Of a stretch of 64,000 nucleotides of DNA, positions 36,560 through 45,766 are shown in pieces. Source of the stretch: Bradyrhizobium_A sp052115025 (GTDB lineage Bacteria; Pseudomonadota; Alphaproteobacteria; Rhizobiales; Xanthobacteraceae); contig NZ_JBFRFW010000005.1 in assembly GCF_052115025.1 (NCBI RefSeq), positions 186,001 to 250,000 on the forward strand. The letters are read 5' to 3'. The translations under genes were made by a program, and so were the position numbers. A model generated the notes under the pieces. That model had not been told where the DNA came from, made no database searches, and saw only the letters and a list, made by a program, of their open reading frames with translations. Numbering within the stretch: the stretch's first letter is position 1; each line of letters begins with the position of its first letter.

Positions 36560-37957
36560 ATGCGCGGGTTCTTCAGGTGGAGTAACAAGTGGTGGCCAGG
36601 GCTCGTCCCGCTGGTCATCCTCTGGGTCGTCGCTGCCTGGAACACGACCGTTCCGCTGGAGAAGGATCTGACGGCGGAGGCGGGGGCCGCGCTCAAGGAC
36701 ACCATCCTGGACAAGACGCGGATCACGGCGGCCGGCCGCGATCTGACCTTCTCGGCCGAGGCGTTCTCCGAGCAGGGCCGGCGCAGCGCGCTCGCGCAGG
36801 TTGAGAGCGCGCCGGGCGTGCGTCTTGTCATCGACGAGACCCGCCTGGTGCCGGAAGCCAAGCCCTTCGTCTGGTCGGCCGAGCGGGATGTGGTGCGGGT
36901 GACGCTCGGCGGCAGCGCGCCGCTACCGGCGGTCAAGGCGCGGCTCGCCGAGGCGGCGCGTGCCGCCGCCGGCGGCGGCGAGGTCGCCGACCATATGGTG
37001 CTGTCGCGTGGTGCACCGCAGCGCTTCGATGCGGCGGCCCAGCTGCTGCTCGACCAGATTGGCAAGCTGAAGGACGGCAAGGTCATGCTGTCCGACACCA
37101 GCATCGCCCTGAGCGGCATGGCCCGGGAGCTCGGCGGCCGCGAGGCGATCGCCGCTGCCTTGAAGAACCTGCCGGAAGGCTTCACGGTGACGGAGAACGC
37201 GGTCAAGGCACCGCCCTACATCTTCCAGGTCAACAAGGATCCGGTGGCGGGCATCGTCACCTTCACCGGCTACGTCCCCGACAACGCCGTCCATGCCGCC
37301 CTGGTGGCGGCCGCGGCGCGCAAGTTCTTCGACGCCAAGGTCGTCGACAACCTCAAGGCCAGCGTCGGCGCGCCGTCGGGCTTTGCCAATGCCGCGACCC
37401 TCGCGCTCGGCGCCTTGTCGCGGCTGTCCACCGGATCGCTGGTGATCGCCGATCGCGAGGTCAAGCTGTCCGGGGATGCGCTCTACGGCATCGCCGCGGA
37501 CCAGATTCGCGCCGGCCTTGCCACCGAGCTGCCGAAGGACTGGAAAGCCGCCACCGAGGTGACGGTGCGGCCGGCGGCCAGCATGGTCGACCCCTCCGTC
37601 TGCCAACAGCTGTTTGCCGACCTCTTCAAGAAGGGCAAGATCCGCTTCGAGACCGGTCGCGCCACCATCGATCCGGATTCGGCGAGCCTGCTCGACCGCC
37701 TGGTCGAGGCGGCGCTGCGCTGCCCGGCTGCCAACATCGAGATCGCTGGGCACACCGATTCCGCCGGCGATGACGCGACCAACCAGGCGCTGTCCGAGAA
37801 ACGGGCGCAGGCGGTGGCGGATTACCTGGTGAAGACCGGATTGCCGAGCGAGCGCCTGACGGCGGTCGGCCACGGCAGCACCCAGCCGATCGCCCCCAAC
37901 GACACCGATGAAGGCAAGGCTGAGAACCGCCGCATCGAATTCGTGGTGAAGGAGTAG
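36560..37957 (+). CDS. OmpA-family protein with N-terminal membrane anchor and BON-like repeats
   Basis: A 465-residue envelope protein. An uncleaved anchor (WWPGLVPLVILWVVAAWNT, about 11-29) precedes a long periplasmic region with two or three BON-like repeats, each with an ITAAGRDLTFSAEAFSEQGR or VKLSGDAL type strand. The C-terminal OmpA domain (about 340-465) has EIAGHTDSAGDDATNQALSEKRAQAVADYL and ENRRIEFVV, the peptidoglycan-binding motif. So the protein would link the inner membrane to the wall. Its stop is 3 bases before a small membrane protein. The 288 bases before it hold only a CCACCACC/GGTGGTGG inverted repeat (36441-36480). Confidence 0.8.
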   Translation: MRGFFRWSNKWWPGLVPLVILWVVAAWNTTVPLEKDLTAEAGAALKDTILDKTRITAAGRDLTFSAEAFSEQGRRSALAQVESAPGVRLVIDETRLVPEAKPFVWSAERDVVRVTLGGSAPLPAVKARLAEAARAAAGGGEVADHMVLSRGAPQRFDAAAQLLLDQIGKLKDGKVMLSDTSIALSGMARELGGREAIAAALKNLPEGFTVTENAVKAPPYIFQVNKDPVAGIVTFTGYVPDNAVHAALVAAAARKFFDAKVVDNLKASVGAPSGFANAATLALGALSRLSTGSLVIADREVKLSGDALYGIAADQIRAGLATELPKDWKAATEVTVRPAASMVDPSVCQQLFADLFKKGKIRFETGRATIDPDSASLLDRLVEAALRCPAANIEIAGHTDSAGDDATNQALSEKRAQAVADYLVKTGLPSERLTAVGHGSTQPIAPNDTDEGKAENRRIEFVVKE

Positions 37958-37960
37958 CCC

Positions 37961-38257
37961 ATGGCCTATCTCGCCGTGTTTCACTGGGGGTGGCTGGTCG
38001 GCGCCCTGCTGCTTGGGCTTGGCATGGGCTGGATCGCGGTGGTTCACCGTGGCCAGCCATTGTCCCGGGACATGATGCGGCGCATTGCCGTGATCGTGTT
38101 CGTGTTCGTCGGCGTCGTGCTGGCGCGGGCCATCCCCGGCCGTCCCGGCTACTGGTTCGATCTTGGTCTTGTCATGTTCGCACTCTATCTGGTGGGGTGT
38201 GCCGTCGGCTCCTGGCTGCGCGACCGGGTGGTCGCGCGCCATGCCGCGGCGAAATGA
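37961..38257 (+). CDS. Small three-helix membrane protein
   Basis: A 98-residue protein with three hydrophobic helices: GWLVGALLLGLGMGWIAVV, IAVIVFVFVGVVLARAI and FDLGLVMFALYLVGCAVGSW. The C-terminus is basic (RDRVVARHAAAK). I do not recognise a named family. It starts 3 bases after the OmpA-family stop and is surely co-transcribed with it. A partner role in anchoring or stabilising the OmpA-type protein is a reasonable guess, but nothing in the sequence shows it. Confidence 0.7.
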   Translation: MAYLAVFHWGWLVGALLLGLGMGWIAVVHRGQPLSRDMMRRIAVIVFVFVGVVLARAIPGRPGYWFDLGLVMFALYLVGCAVGSWLRDRVVARHAAAK

Positions 38258-38292
38258 CGCCATGAGCCGTCCCTGACCGTCGAAAGGAACGG

Positions 38293-38571
38293 ATGACCGC
38301 ACCGCGCCCGCTTCCGAACAGCTCCGAGGCCCTTCGTGACCTTTGGCGGGGCCGTTGGCTGGCGGTGGTTTCCGGCCCGAAGGCGCCGCGTGCGAGCGCG
38401 CGGCAGGGCGACCGGTGCGACATGCCGCAAAACATCCGGGACCGGCGTCGTGCGGCCTCGCGATGGAACGGCGCTTCTGCTACGACATCGGGGCCGGGGG
38501 AATTTCGGTGCGGTGGAACACGGGCAGCGATCCGGTCCGCGGCGTCGCGGAGGATGGCATTCGAGGTCTAG
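38293..38571 (+). other. Doubtful 92-codon open frame in a 314-base gap
   Basis: An ATG at 38293 follows AAAGGAACGG, a fair ribosome site, and the frame ends with TAG directly before the next ATG at 38572. The protein is Arg/Ala/Ser-rich without recognisable motif, signal or helix pattern, so it may simply be leader sequence of the UPF0104 gene. A second overlapping frame starting near 38463 reads ERRFCYDIGAGGISVRWN and is equally unproven. Nothing else is seen in 38258-38571. Confidence 0.25.
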
Positions 38572-39627
38572 ATGCTGGGATCAATACGCAGAACGATCGC
38601 CGTTCTGCGCGAGCGGCAAATCCTGCAAAAAATCGGCATTGTGATCAGCATCACGATCATCGCCACCGCATGCTACATTCTCTACCATTCGCTGCAGGAT
38701 CTCGACTTCGACGATCTGATGGAGGCGTTGCGGGATACCGACCGCCGCGCCATTGCGCTCGCGGCGCTGTGTGTGGCCGCCGCCTACTTCACGCTGACCT
38801 TCTATGATCTGTTCGCGCTGCGCACCATCGGCCATGGCGAGGTGCCTTACCGCATCGCGGCGCTCGCCGGCTTCTCCAGCTATTCGATCGGGCACAATGT
38901 CGGCGCCAGCGTCTTCACCGGCGGTGCGGTGCGCTACCGCATCTACTCTGCCTGGGGGCTGAGCGCGATCGATGTCGCCAAGCTCTGCTTCGTGGCCGGG
39001 CTGACGTTCTGGCTCGGCAATGCGGCGGTGCTCGGCATCGGCGTGCTCTATCACCCCGAGGCGGCCGCGTCCGTGGACCAGCTGCCGCCGGTGGTCAACC
39101 GCATCATCGCGGTCGTCATCCTGCTGGTGCTGGTGGGCTATGTGGTCTGGGTCTGGCTCAAGCCGCGCCGGGTCGGCCGCGGCACCTGGACCGTGACGCT
39201 GCCCGGGGGGCCGCTGACGCTGCTGCAGATCGCCATCGGCATCATTGATCTCGGGTTCTGCGCGCTGGCGATGTTCATCCTGCTGCCGGACGAGCCCCAT
39301 GTCGGCTTTGTCGTGGTCGCGGTCATCTTCGTCTCGGCCACGCTGCTCGGCTTCGCCTCGCACTCTCCGGGCGGCCTCGGCGTGTTCGACGCCGCCATGC
39401 TGATCGGCCTGTGGCAGTTCGACAAGGAGGAGCTGCTGGCCGGCATGCTGCTGTTCCGTGTCCTCTACTATCTGGTTCCCTTCGTGCTGGCTGTCACGCT
39501 CCTGACGCTTCGCGAGGTCATCGTGGGCGCGCGCAACAAGCGGGTGCAGGAAGCCCTCGCGGCGCTGGATGAAACAACCAAGCAGAGGCCGACGATCTTG
39601 CGGGACCAGGGTGATGGCGGCATCTGA
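38572..39627 (+). CDS. UPF0104 / lysylphosphatidylglycerol synthetase-like membrane protein
   Basis: A 351-residue protein with about eight membrane helices. It has the UPF0104 pattern: GFSSYSIGHNVGASVFTGGAVRYRIY, then a LLGFASHSPGGLGVFDAAMLIGL loop, resembling the flippase domain of MprF without its synthetase domain. Its role may be lipid translocation or export of modified lipids; that is inferred from the family. The next gene, phoR, starts inside it with a 14-base overlap, so phosphate-related expression is possible, and lipid remodelling under phosphate limitation would make sense of it. Confidence 0.75.
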   Translation: MLGSIRRTIAVLRERQILQKIGIVISITIIATACYILYHSLQDLDFDDLMEALRDTDRRAIALAALCVAAAYFTLTFYDLFALRTIGHGEVPYRIAALAGFSSYSIGHNVGASVFTGGAVRYRIYSAWGLSAIDVAKLCFVAGLTFWLGNAAVLGIGVLYHPEAAASVDQLPPVVNRIIAVVILLVLVGYVVWVWLKPRRVGRGTWTVTLPGGPLTLLQIAIGIIDLGFCALAMFILLPDEPHVGFVVVAVIFVSATLLGFASHSPGGLGVFDAAMLIGLWQFDKEELLAGMLLFRVLYYLVPFVLAVTLLTLREVIVGARNKRVQEALAALDETTKQRPTILRDQGDGGI

Positions 39628-40972
39628 CCACACGGGCCGGAACCGTGACATGGGTCTTCGCGACGCAGGCCTGCCAGCATCCCGGGCCACCCCCTCTCCC
39701 TTGATGGCGCAATGGTCGGAGCGGCTGCGCCGCGCCGCGATCATCCTTGTCGCCGGCGCGCTGGCGCTCGGTGCGCTGGTGGTGTTCGGCGATGTCTCGT
39801 TCCCGCGCGCACTCGCGGTGTTCGTCTGCCTGGTCGCTGGCGCTCTGATCCCCTGGCAGCTCCATGATGCCGAGCAGGCGCGCGGCGAGGGCATCGGCAC
39901 GGCTCCGGTCGAGACCCCGGTGGTGCGGGCGGTGGTCGAGGGCATGCCGGACCCCGCCGTGCTGCTCGACCGCGCCGGACGGGTGCTGCATTTCAACACC
40001 GCCGCGGGCCAGCTCGCGCCGGCGCTGCGCAAGGGCGAGCTGGCGCAGTTCGCGCTGCGCTCGCCGGAGATCATCACGGCGCTGCGCCAGGCGATTGCCT
40101 CCGCCGAGCCGAAGCGCACCACCTATCTCGACCATGTCCCGGTCGACCGCTGGATGGAGCTGATCGTTACGCCGATCGCCGTGCCGACCGCGTTCGGCGG
40201 CTCGGACTATTGCATGCTGATGACCTTCCACGACCAGACGCCGCTGCGCCGGGTCGAGGAAATGCGGGCCGACTTCGTCGCCAATGCCAGCCACGAGCTG
40301 CGCACGCCGCTCGCCGCGTTGTCCGGCTTCATCGATACGCTGCAGGGCCCGGCGCGTGAGGATGCGAAGGCGCGGGAGCGCTTCCTCGCCATCATGCATG
40401 CGCAGGCGACCCGCATGGCGCGCCTGATCGACGACCTCTTGTCGCTGTCGCGGGTCGAGCTCAGTGCCCATGTCCGTCCCGACACCTCCGTGGACATCGT
40501 CACCATCATCCGTCAGGTCGTCGACGGGCTGGAATCGCTGGCCAAGGAGCGCCAGGTGGCGATCGAGATCGACCTGCCGACGCTGCCGGTCACGATCGCC
40601 GGCGATCGCGAGGAACTGCTGCGGCTGTTCGAGAACCTGATCGAGAACGCCCTGAAATACGGCGCGTCCGGCGGCCGTGTCATCGTGTCGCTGGTCATGG
40701 CGAACTCCACGGACGGTACCCCCGAGGTGCGGGTGATGGTGCGCGATTTCGGTCCGGGCATCGCCCCGGAGCACCTGCCGCGCCTCACCGAGCGCTTCTA
40801 CCGGGTCGATGTCGGCGATAGCCGCAACCAGGGTGGCACCGGCCTTGGATTATCGCTGGTGAAACACATTCTTAACCGTCATCGCGGCCGGCTGCTGATC
40901 GAAAGCGTGCTCAAGAAGGGTGCCACCTTCACCGCCTGTTTTCCCCAGACAAAAACCACTCAGAATACGTAA
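39614..40972 (+). CDS. phoR: Phosphate regulon sensor histidine kinase PhoR
   Basis: A 452-residue kinase. Two membrane helices lie at about 35-75 (IILVAGALALGALVVFG and ALAVFVCLVAGALI). A PAS-like domain follows (MPDPAVLLDRAGRVLHFN), then HisKA with the phospho-accepting histidine in FVANASHELRTPL, and a HATPase with NALKYG, VRDFGPGI and GGTGLGLSLVKHI. PhoR phosphorylates PhoB when phosphate is scarce. The start at 39614 (ATG) overlaps the upstream gene; starts at 39650 or 39704 are possible. It lies before the pstSCAB-phoU-phoB genes. Confidence 0.9.
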   Translation: MAASDHTGRNRDMGLRDAGLPASRATPSPLMAQWSERLRRAAIILVAGALALGALVVFGDVSFPRALAVFVCLVAGALIPWQLHDAEQARGEGIGTAPVETPVVRAVVEGMPDPAVLLDRAGRVLHFNTAAGQLAPALRKGELAQFALRSPEIITALRQAIASAEPKRTTYLDHVPVDRWMELIVTPIAVPTAFGGSDYCMLMTFHDQTPLRRVEEMRADFVANASHELRTPLAALSGFIDTLQGPAREDAKARERFLAIMHAQATRMARLIDDLLSLSRVELSAHVRPDTSVDIVTIIRQVVDGLESLAKERQVAIEIDLPTLPVTIAGDREELLRLFENLIENALKYGASGGRVIVSLVMANSTDGTPEVRVMVRDFGPGIAPEHLPRLTERFYRVDVGDSRNQGGTGLGLSLVKHILNRHRGRLLIESVLKKGATFTACFPQTKTTQNT

Positions 40973-40999
40973 ACGCCCGACTTTTCAAAGCTTTGTGCG

Positions 41000-41030
41000 T
41001 GTCACATGAGTGTCATTAAACTCTCATAAA
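41000..41030 (+). promoter_or_regulatory. PHO box upstream of pstS
   Basis: TGTCA, TGTCA and TCTCA stand at 41000, 41011 and 41022, an 11-base period that matches tandem PhoB half-sites (CTGTCAT-type). The site ends about 80 bases before the pstS start. It should place pstS and probably the whole operon under PhoB. Confidence 0.8.
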
Positions 41031-41111
41031 ACCTCCAACGCCGGCTCCTAAGAAGCCGCCGTGGGCCTGATCCAGTCGATCGATGCCCCGCTCAAACGAT
41101 GGAGAGATCCC

Positions 41112-42158
41112 GTGAATTTCATCAAAGCGATCGTCGCTGCCGGCGTTGTTGCCGTCTCGACGCTGCCGGCCCTTGCCGTGGACATTTCCGGCGCGGGCGC
41201 GACCTTCCCGTATCCGATCTACGCGAAGTGGGCGGACTCCTATAAGAAGGAGACCGGCAACGGCTTGAACTATCAGTCCATCGGCTCGGGCGGCGGCATC
41301 AAGCAGATCCAGGCCAAGACCGTCACCTTCGGCGCCACCGACATGCCGCTCAAGGGCGAAGAGCTCGAGAAGCACGGCCTCGTCCAGTTCCCGACCGTCA
41401 TGGGCGGTGTGGTTCCGGTCGTGAACCTCGACGGCGTCGCCGCCGGTGAGCTGGTGCTCGACGGTGCGACCCTCGCCAAGATCTTCCAGGGCGAAGTGAA
41501 GACCTGGGACGACGCGGCGATCAAGAAGCTGAACCCGTCGGCCAAGCTGCCGTCGCAGGCGATCGTCGTCGTGCACCGTTCGGACGGATCGGGCACCACC
41601 TTCGTGTTCACCGACTATCTCTCCAAGGTGAGCGCGGACTGGAAGGGCAAGGTCGGCGCCAACACCGCCGTCGAGTGGCCGACCGGCCTCGGCGCCAAGG
41701 GCAACGAAGGCGTCGCCAACAACGTCGCGCAGACCAAGGGTGCGATCGGCTACGTCGAGTATGCCTACGCCAAGCAGAACAAGCTGACCTTCACCAAGCT
41801 GATCAACGCCGCCGGCAAGACCGTCGCTCCGACCGTTGAGGCCTTCACCGCGTCCGCGGCGAACGCCAACTGGGAAGGCACCCCGGGCTTCGGCGTGATC
41901 CTGACCAACGAGAAGGGCGACGCGTCGTGGCCGATCTCGAGCGCGACCTTCATCCTGATCCACAAGCAGCCGCAGGACGCCGCTGCTGCGACCGAAGCGC
42001 TGAAGTTCTTCGCCTGGGCCTATGCCAAGGGCGGCGCCGCGGCTCAGGAGCTCGACTACGTGCCGATGCCGGCCAATGTCGTCAAGGCGATCCAGAAGGT
42101 CTGGGCCGCCGACATCAAGGACGGTTCCGGCAAGGCACTGTTCACCGCCTCGAACTGA
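41112..42158 (+). CDS. pstS: Phosphate ABC transporter substrate-binding protein PstS
   Basis: A 348-residue protein with a cleavable signal peptide (NFIKAIVAAGVVAVSTLPALA) and mature start VDISGAGATFPYPIYAKW, the PstS hallmark. Phosphate ligands are visible in GSGGGIKQI, TDMPL and HRSDGSGTTFVF. The start is a GTG at 41112 with GGAGAG six bases upstream; an upstream ATG at 41061 would break the signal peptide. It is PhoB-controlled through the PHO box and is followed by a strong hairpin before pstC, which should favour binding-protein mRNA over the rest. Confidence 0.93.
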   Translation: MNFIKAIVAAGVVAVSTLPALAVDISGAGATFPYPIYAKWADSYKKETGNGLNYQSIGSGGGIKQIQAKTVTFGATDMPLKGEELEKHGLVQFPTVMGGVVPVVNLDGVAAGELVLDGATLAKIFQGEVKTWDDAAIKKLNPSAKLPSQAIVVVHRSDGSGTTFVFTDYLSKVSADWKGKVGANTAVEWPTGLGAKGNEGVANNVAQTKGAIGYVEYAYAKQNKLTFTKLINAAGKTVAPTVEAFTASAANANWEGTPGFGVILTNEKGDASWPISSATFILIHKQPQDAAAATEALKFFAWAYAKGGAAAQELDYVPMPANVVKAIQKVWAADIKDGSGKALFTASN

Positions 42159-42166
42159 GGTTGCAG

Positions 42167-42205
42167 CGGTGGGGAAGCTCTCGCTTCCCCACCGTTTCTC
42201 TTTCT
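42167..42205 (+). terminator. Hairpin between pstS and pstC (partial terminator)
   Basis: A perfect 12-base stem (CGGTGGGGAAGC paired with GCTTCCCCACCG) has the four-base loop TCTC and is followed by a pyrimidine tract (TTTCTCTTTCTC). It would end some transcripts or protect the 3' end of pstS mRNA, keeping PstS more abundant than the membrane parts. Confidence 0.75.
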
Positions 42206-42293
42206 CCCCTCGTTGTGATGAAATTCTCGTTCCTGCCGTGAGCGGCGGGGAGCCGGCATCCCTCCCGCGATCGATGTTGCCAGGAGGGCTGCC

Positions 42294-43313
42294 ATGACAT
42301 TCGCCAGGAGGCGAGCCGTGGTGGATATGGCGTTAGATGGTCAGAGCGCGAGCGCGAAGCAGGACGTGAAGGAGCGCGCACAGGCGCTCGACCGGCTGCG
42401 GTTCAGCGACGACCTGTTCCGGAATCTGACACGCAGCGCCGCGGTGTTCGTGCTGGCCCTGCTGGGCGGCGTCATCATCGCGCTGATCGTTGGCGCTGCG
42501 CCGGCGCTGCGCGAGTTCGGTCTCAGCTTCGTCGTGTCCGAGAGCTGGAATCCGGTCACCGAGAAGTTCGGCGCGCTGGCCCCGATCTACGGCACCCTCG
42601 TCACGTCGTTCGTGGCGATGCTGATCGCGGTGCCGTTCGGCCTGCTGATCGCCATGTTCCTCACCGAGCTGTGTCCGAAATGGCTGCGGCGGCCGATCGG
42701 TATCGCCATCGAGCTGCTCGCCGGCATCCCCAGCATCATCTACGGCATCTGGGGCCTGTTCGTGCTGGCGCCGTTTCTGCAGCAGCACGTCCAGCCGGGA
42801 CTGATCTCCACTTTCGCCAATGTTCCCGGCCTGTCGTCGCTGTTCGCCGGCCCGCCCTACGGCATCGGCGTGCTCACTGCGAGCCTGATCCTCGCGATCA
42901 TGGTGCTGCCGTTCATCACGTCGATTTCGCGCGACGTGTTCGAGGCGGTGCCGCCGGTGCTGAAGGAAGCCGCCTACGGCCTCGGCTGCAGCACCTGGGA
43001 GGTGATGCGCTATGTCGTGCTGCCCTACACCCGTGTCGGCGTCATCGGCGGCGTCATGCTCGGGCTCGGCCGCGCGCTCGGCGAGACCATGGCGGTGACC
43101 TTCGTGATCGGCAACGCCCACAAGATCGCGACTTCGCTGCTGGCGCCGGGCACCACCATCTCGGCGACCATCGCCAACGAGTTCACCGAGGCGGTGGGCG
43201 ATCTCTACACCTCGTCGCTGATCGCGCTCGGCCTCATCCTGTTCGTGATCACTTTCATCGTGCTGGCGATTGCGCGCTACCTGCTGCTGCGCATCGAGCG
43301 GAGGATCGGCTGA
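42294..43313 (+). CDS. pstC: Phosphate ABC transporter permease PstC
   Basis: A 339-residue inner-membrane protein with a cytoplasmic N-terminus of about 45 residues and six helices. The PstC pattern is clear in WNPVTEKFGALAPIYGTLVTS and ELLAGIPSIIYGIWGL, with the ATPase-docking loop LKEAAYGLGCSTWEVMRYVVLPY. The ATG at 42294 has AGGAGG at seven bases. Its stop and the pstA start overlap as TGATG. With PstA it forms the phosphate channel of the high-affinity importer. Confidence 0.92.
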   Translation: MTFARRRAVVDMALDGQSASAKQDVKERAQALDRLRFSDDLFRNLTRSAAVFVLALLGGVIIALIVGAAPALREFGLSFVVSESWNPVTEKFGALAPIYGTLVTSFVAMLIAVPFGLLIAMFLTELCPKWLRRPIGIAIELLAGIPSIIYGIWGLFVLAPFLQQHVQPGLISTFANVPGLSSLFAGPPYGIGVLTASLILAIMVLPFITSISRDVFEAVPPVLKEAAYGLGCSTWEVMRYVVLPYTRVGVIGGVMLGLGRALGETMAVTFVIGNAHKIATSLLAPGTTISATIANEFTEAVGDLYTSSLIALGLILFVITFIVLAIARYLLLRIERRIG

Positions 43314-44194
43314 TGGATGCCTCGCTCTACAATACCCGCCGCCGCCGCAACACGATCGCGGTCGTGGCCTCGATCGGTGCGACCGGTATCGGTCTCGTAT
43401 GGCTGGCGCTGATTCTCGGCGCCCTGTTCTGGAAGGGGTTCAGCGGCCTGTCGCTGAACGTCTTCACCGAAATGACGCCGCCTCCCGGCTCCGACGGCGG
43501 CCTGCTCAACGCCATCATCGGCAGCTTGATCGTGACCGTGCTCGCGGTGGTGATCGGTACGCCGATCGGCATTCTCGCTGGCACCTACATGGCCGAGTAC
43601 GGCCGCCACGACAAGCTGACCAGCATCGTGCGCTTCATCAACGACATCCTGCTGAGTGCGCCGTCGATCGTGGTCGGCCTGTTCATCTATGAGGTCATGG
43701 TGCGCCCGATGGGGCACTTCTCCGGCATCGCCGGCGCCATCGCGCTCGCGGTCATCGTCATCCCGGTGGTGGTGCGCACCACCGAGGACATGCTGCTGCT
43801 GGTGCCCAACACCATGCGCGAGGCGGCGGCGTCGATCGGCCTGCCGCGGTCGCTGATGATCCAGCGCATCGCCTACCGTGCGGCCCGCTCGGGGATCGTC
43901 ACCGGCATCCTGCTCGCGGTCGCCCGCGTCAGCGGCGAGACCGCGCCATTGCTGTTCACCGCGCTCAACCACCAGTTCCTCAGCACGGTGTCGCTGCCGC
44001 TGTTCCCCGGGATTTCCGTCATCAACCTCAATGCACCGACGCCCAGCCTTCCGGTCGTCATCTTCCAGTTCGCGCTCAGCCCCTACGCGGACTGGCAGAA
44101 GCTGGCTTGGACCGGTGCGCTCATCATCACGCTTTCAGTGCTTGCGCTCAGCATCACCGCCCGTGCGCTTGCCGGATCGAGGAAAACTCAATGA
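43313..44194 (+). CDS. pstA: Phosphate ABC transporter permease PstA
   Basis: A 293-residue membrane protein with six helices. The family motifs are GTPIGILAGTYMAEYG, SAPSIVVGLFIYEVMV and the docking loop MREAAASIGLPRSLMIQRIAYR. The start at 43313 overlaps the pstC stop (TGATG) and the stop overlaps the pstB start (ATGA), so production of the complex parts is coupled. Much longer open readings through pstC in this frame are chance. It is the partner of PstC in phosphate uptake. Confidence 0.92.
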   Translation: MDASLYNTRRRRNTIAVVASIGATGIGLVWLALILGALFWKGFSGLSLNVFTEMTPPPGSDGGLLNAIIGSLIVTVLAVVIGTPIGILAGTYMAEYGRHDKLTSIVRFINDILLSAPSIVVGLFIYEVMVRPMGHFSGIAGAIALAVIVIPVVVRTTEDMLLLVPNTMREAAASIGLPRSLMIQRIAYRAARSGIVTGILLAVARVSGETAPLLFTALNHQFLSTVSLPLFPGISVINLNAPTPSLPVVIFQFALSPYADWQKLAWTGALIITLSVLALSITARALAGSRKTQ

Positions 44195-45003
44195 CCCTGG
44201 CAACCGTGACCCCGTCAGCCACGTCCATGCCGTTCGATACGTCATCGCTCAAGGACAAGATCGCGATCCGCGACCTCGATTTCTTCTATGGCGAGGCACG
44301 CGCGCTCAAGAACATCACCATGTCTCTCTACGAGAACAAGGTGACGGCGTTCATCGGTCCGTCGGGCTGCGGCAAGTCGACCCTGCTGCGCATCCTCAAC
44401 CGCATGTACGACCTCTACCCGAACCAGCGGGCGGGCGGCCAGGTCAATTTCGACGGCGCCAACATCCTGGAGCCGGGCCTCGACATCAATCTGCTGCGGG
44501 CGCGGATCGGCATGGTCTTCCAGAAGCCGACCCCGTTCCCCATGTCGATCTACGAGAACATCGCGTTCGGCATCCGGCTCTACGAAAAACTGTCCAAGAG
44601 CGAGCTGGACAACCGGGTCGAGCAGTCGCTGCGGCGCGCCGCGCTGTGGGACGAGGTCAAGAACAAGCTCAACGCCAACGGCCTCAGCCTGTCGGGCGGC
44701 CAGCAGCAGCGCCTGTGCATCGCGCGCACGGTCGCGGTGCGGCCGGAGGTCATCCTGTTCGACGAGCCGTGCTCGGCGCTGGACCCGATCTCGACCGCCA
44801 AGATCGAGGAGCTGATCGACGAGCTGAAGGACGATTACACGATCGTGATCGTGACCCATAACATGCAGCAGGCCGCCCGCGTCTCCGACTTCACGGCCTT
44901 CATGTATCTCGGCGAGTTGATCGAGTTCGGGCCGACGACCAAGATCTTCACCACGCCGTCGGATCGCCGGACCCAGGATTACATCACCGGCCGGTTCGGC
45001 TGA
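44191..45003 (+). CDS. pstB: Phosphate ABC transporter ATP-binding protein PstB
   Basis: A 270-residue ATPase. Walker A is GPSGCGKST, the signature is LSGGQQQRLCIAR and Walker B is VILFDEPCSALDPIST, as in PstB. It carries a family insert around MYDLYPNQRAGGQVNFDG. The ATG at 44191 overlaps pstA and is preceded by GAGGAAA. An earlier ATG at 44107 lies wholly within pstA. PstB powers phosphate import and, with PhoU, transmits the phosphate status to PhoR. Confidence 0.93.
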   Translation: MTLATVTPSATSMPFDTSSLKDKIAIRDLDFFYGEARALKNITMSLYENKVTAFIGPSGCGKSTLLRILNRMYDLYPNQRAGGQVNFDGANILEPGLDINLLRARIGMVFQKPTPFPMSIYENIAFGIRLYEKLSKSELDNRVEQSLRRAALWDEVKNKLNANGLSLSGGQQQRLCIARTVAVRPEVILFDEPCSALDPISTAKIEELIDELKDDYTIVIVTHNMQQAARVSDFTAFMYLGELIEFGPTTKIFTTPSDRRTQDYITGRFG

Positions 45004-45025
45004 GGCGCCTCGTGCGCGGGAGAAT

Positions 45026-45745
45026 ATGATGGCCTTCGAACATACAGCCAAAGCCTTCGACCAGGACCTGCAGGAGCTCACCCGCATGGTTGCGGAGATG
45101 GGCGGTCTCGCCGAGCGGCAGATCGTGGAATCCGTCGACGCGCTGATCCGCCGTGACATCGCGCTGGGGCAGCGCGTGGTCAACGCCGACAACGAGCTCG
45201 ACAAGCTGCAGCGCACCATCGAGGAGCGCGCCGTGCTCACCATCGCGCGGCGCCAGCCGATGGCGGTGGACCTGCGCGAAATCGTCGGCGCGATGCGGGT
45301 CGCCACCGACCTCGAGCGCATCGGCGACCTCGCCAAGAATATCGGCAAGCGCGTCAGCGCGCTCGACAGCGACTTCCATCCGCTCAAGCTGATCCGCGGC
45401 CTCGAGCACATGGCGAGCCTGGTGCAGTCGCAGATCAAGTCGGTGCTCGATGCCTATGCGGCGCACGACCTGCCGGCGGCGATGGCGGTGTGGAAGGGCG
45501 ACGAGGAGGTCGACGCGATCTGCACCTCGCTGTTCCGCGAGCTGCTCACCTACATGATGGAAGATCCCCGCAACATCAGCTTCTGCATCCACCTGATGTT
45601 CTGCGCCAAGAACATCGAACGCATGGGCGACCATGCCACCAACATTGCGGAGACCGTGTTCTACATGGTCGAAGGGCAGCAGATGCAGGATCCGCGCCCC
45701 AAGGGCGACATGACTGCGTTCGCCACCGCAACCCCCGGCAACTGA
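45026..45745 (+). CDS. phoU: Phosphate signalling protein PhoU
   Basis: A 239-residue all-helical protein with two PhoU repeats. The family motif appears as LREIVGAMRVATDLERIGDLAKNI in the first half and CAKNIERMGDHATNIAETV in the second; the E-x-x-x-D metal-binding residues are present in both. PhoU restrains PhoR when phosphate is plentiful. Two in-frame ATGs (45026 and 45029) stand together after GGGAGAA. It sits between pstB (22 bases) and phoB (21 bases), inside the single Pho operon. Confidence 0.92.
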   Translation: MMAFEHTAKAFDQDLQELTRMVAEMGGLAERQIVESVDALIRRDIALGQRVVNADNELDKLQRTIEERAVLTIARRQPMAVDLREIVGAMRVATDLERIGDLAKNIGKRVSALDSDFHPLKLIRGLEHMASLVQSQIKSVLDAYAAHDLPAAMAVWKGDEEVDAICTSLFRELLTYMMEDPRNISFCIHLMFCAKNIERMGDHATNIAETVFYMVEGQQMQDPRPKGDMTAFATATPGN

Positions 45746-45766
45746 TCGAGACGCTAAGGAACCGAT

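Noticed and set aside
38293..38571. Small protein gene upstream of the UPF0104 gene
   Set aside because: It has a fair ribosome site but no protein-like pattern, so it is listed only as a doubtful open frame.
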